Of a stretch of DNA of 64,000 bases, positions 63,164-64,000 are shown one piece after another. Positions within the stretch are counted from its first letter, which is position 1; each line of letters starts with the position of its first letter. A program made the translations under genes and the position numbers. The DNA comes from Pagrus major (lineage: Eukaryota > Chordata > Actinopteri > Spariformes > Sparidae), in the NCBI RefSeq assembly GCF_040436345.1, contig NC_133216.1:3501533-3565532 (forward strand), read 5' to 3'. The notes beneath the pieces are model-generated. The model was not told the origin of the DNA. It did no database searches and saw only the letters and a program-made list of their open reading frames with translations.

Positions 63164-63480
63164 TTGGTCCAAACTTTCGGAGAAACCTTTGAGGTGAAAA
63201 ACCGAATTAAATCCACACGTGGGCCGCCGAGGAGAGAAGGCACCGGGGCGGAGGGAGAAAAGGGTCGGAACGGAAAGAACGACGCACGGGCGGACCGGAA
63301 GGCGACGGACACAGAAAACCGACGGACCACTGACAGGTAGCTCCGTTAATTATGTTGTTATAAGGCAAAAAACGTAAATTAGCGTTAACGCAGACGGTCA
63401 GCTATCCTCCTCAGTCACGTAGCTCCCGAATAACACATCGCGATAATCAACGCAGTCATGACCATTGCTTTTATTACTTC
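63164..63480 (-). promoter_or_regulatory. eif3k: eif3k promoter region
   Basis: GC-rich sequence directly upstream of the ATG at 63163. It contains GGACCGGAAGGCG near 63293, an ETS-type core frequent in housekeeping promoters, and no TATA box. The exact start site cannot be read. Confidence 0.5.
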
Positions 63481-63804
63481 CTTTTCGGTTTATTTTGAAA
63501 GTGTTTGCCGGAAGTATTAGTATGCTATCATGTCCACAGTGACGTTGGTTTGACTGTTTAAACAGTTCCACACTGTGGCCGCTAGAGGGCGACACGCACC
63601 CGCTCACACGTTAGAGGGAGCTTTGCTGCCACCGTGTGGCCACAGTGTGGAACTGCACCGTGTTAAATTAATGAAGTTGACGTCAATACTGGCATCTAAA
63701 CATACACTTCCGGTCACTACTATCACATTAAAACAAACAACTGAACAACCAAATTTTTTTTTTTTTCAAACAACTGAAATTATTAAAGTGGATTTACAGA
63801 TAGG

Positions 63805-63866
<62 letters not shown>

Positions 63867-64000
63867 ACATGTGACGCGAAGGTAACACAGCCATTTCTGT
63901 TGCGTACTTCCTGTCTGAATTTTAATCCTGACTGCTTCAAAACACACCGATAGTCACGTGATAACTCTAAACTTCTTATTGTGTTATTCTGGTCACTGTA
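63481..64000. other. Upstream flank of eif3k with inverted repeat and (ATT)n
   Basis: It contains ETS-like cores (GCCGGAAGT near 63508, CACTTCCGG near 63706), an 18-bp inverted repeat (63563-63580 and 63638-63655) and an (ATT)20 array at 63805-63864. No coding exon of a next gene is visible before the window ends. Confidence 0.6.
63563..63655. promoter_or_regulatory. 18-bp inverted repeat carrying two CTCF-like sites
   Basis: CAGTTCCACACTGTGGCC and its exact complement face each other across 57 nt. Next to the arms are GCCGCTAGAGGGCGAC and, on the minus strand, CCACACGGTGGCAGC. Both resemble the CTCF core. The pair sits about 400-490 bp upstream of the eif3k start codon. Confidence 0.45.

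Overview
This is a genomic window from a teleost fish, probably a percomorph. The genes have vertebrate exon-intron structure with GT-AG junctions. The DNA is full of long (CA)n/(GT)n arrays, and it carries a Rex1/L2-like LINE and several repeat families that I recognise from fish. It holds parts of three protein-coding genes, all on the minus strand, so transcription runs from high to low coordinates: eif3k, then a calpain (best call capn12), then the 5' part of actn4. These three are also neighbours on human chromosome 19q13 (EIF3K-ACTN4-CAPN12), which supports the assignments, although the order and orientation here differ.

Layout. 1-38322: actn4 coding exon 1 (38197-38322) and exon 2 (409-523), separated by a 37.7 kb intron 1. 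The intron contains no other gene that I can support. It is filled with microsatellites, about a dozen copies of one ~300 bp inverted-terminal-repeat element, a 5'-truncated LINE (16681-18235), and scattered regulatory-looking sites. 37790-38700: CpG-rich actn4 promoter and exon 1. 38.7-42.2 kb: intergenic, with one fish repeat. 42.2-57.2 kb: a complete 20-coding-exon calpain gene. Every exon phase joins without a break to give 700 residues with the Cys109/His263/Asn287 triad. Three tRNA-Lys(UUU) genes lie in its introns on the opposite strand. 57.2-58.85 kb: intergenic, with a ~630 bp inverted-repeat element. 58.85-63.16 kb: complete 8-exon eif3k (219 residues). 63.16-64 kb: eif3k promoter and upstream flank.

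Roles. eIF3k is a subunit of the translation initiation factor eIF3. The calpain is a papain-like, classically calcium-regulated cysteine protease. Alpha-actinin-4 crosslinks actin filaments. Nothing suggests a shared pathway; the linkage looks like conserved synteny. I see no wholly new system. The most unusual signals are (1) the nested antisense tRNA-Lys trio, one copy with a compensatory acceptor-stem change; (2) one calpain exon and one eif3k exon each bracketed by a UG-repeat upstream and a CA-repeat downstream in the pre-mRNA; and (3) the swarm of one inverted-repeat element confined to actn4 intron 1.
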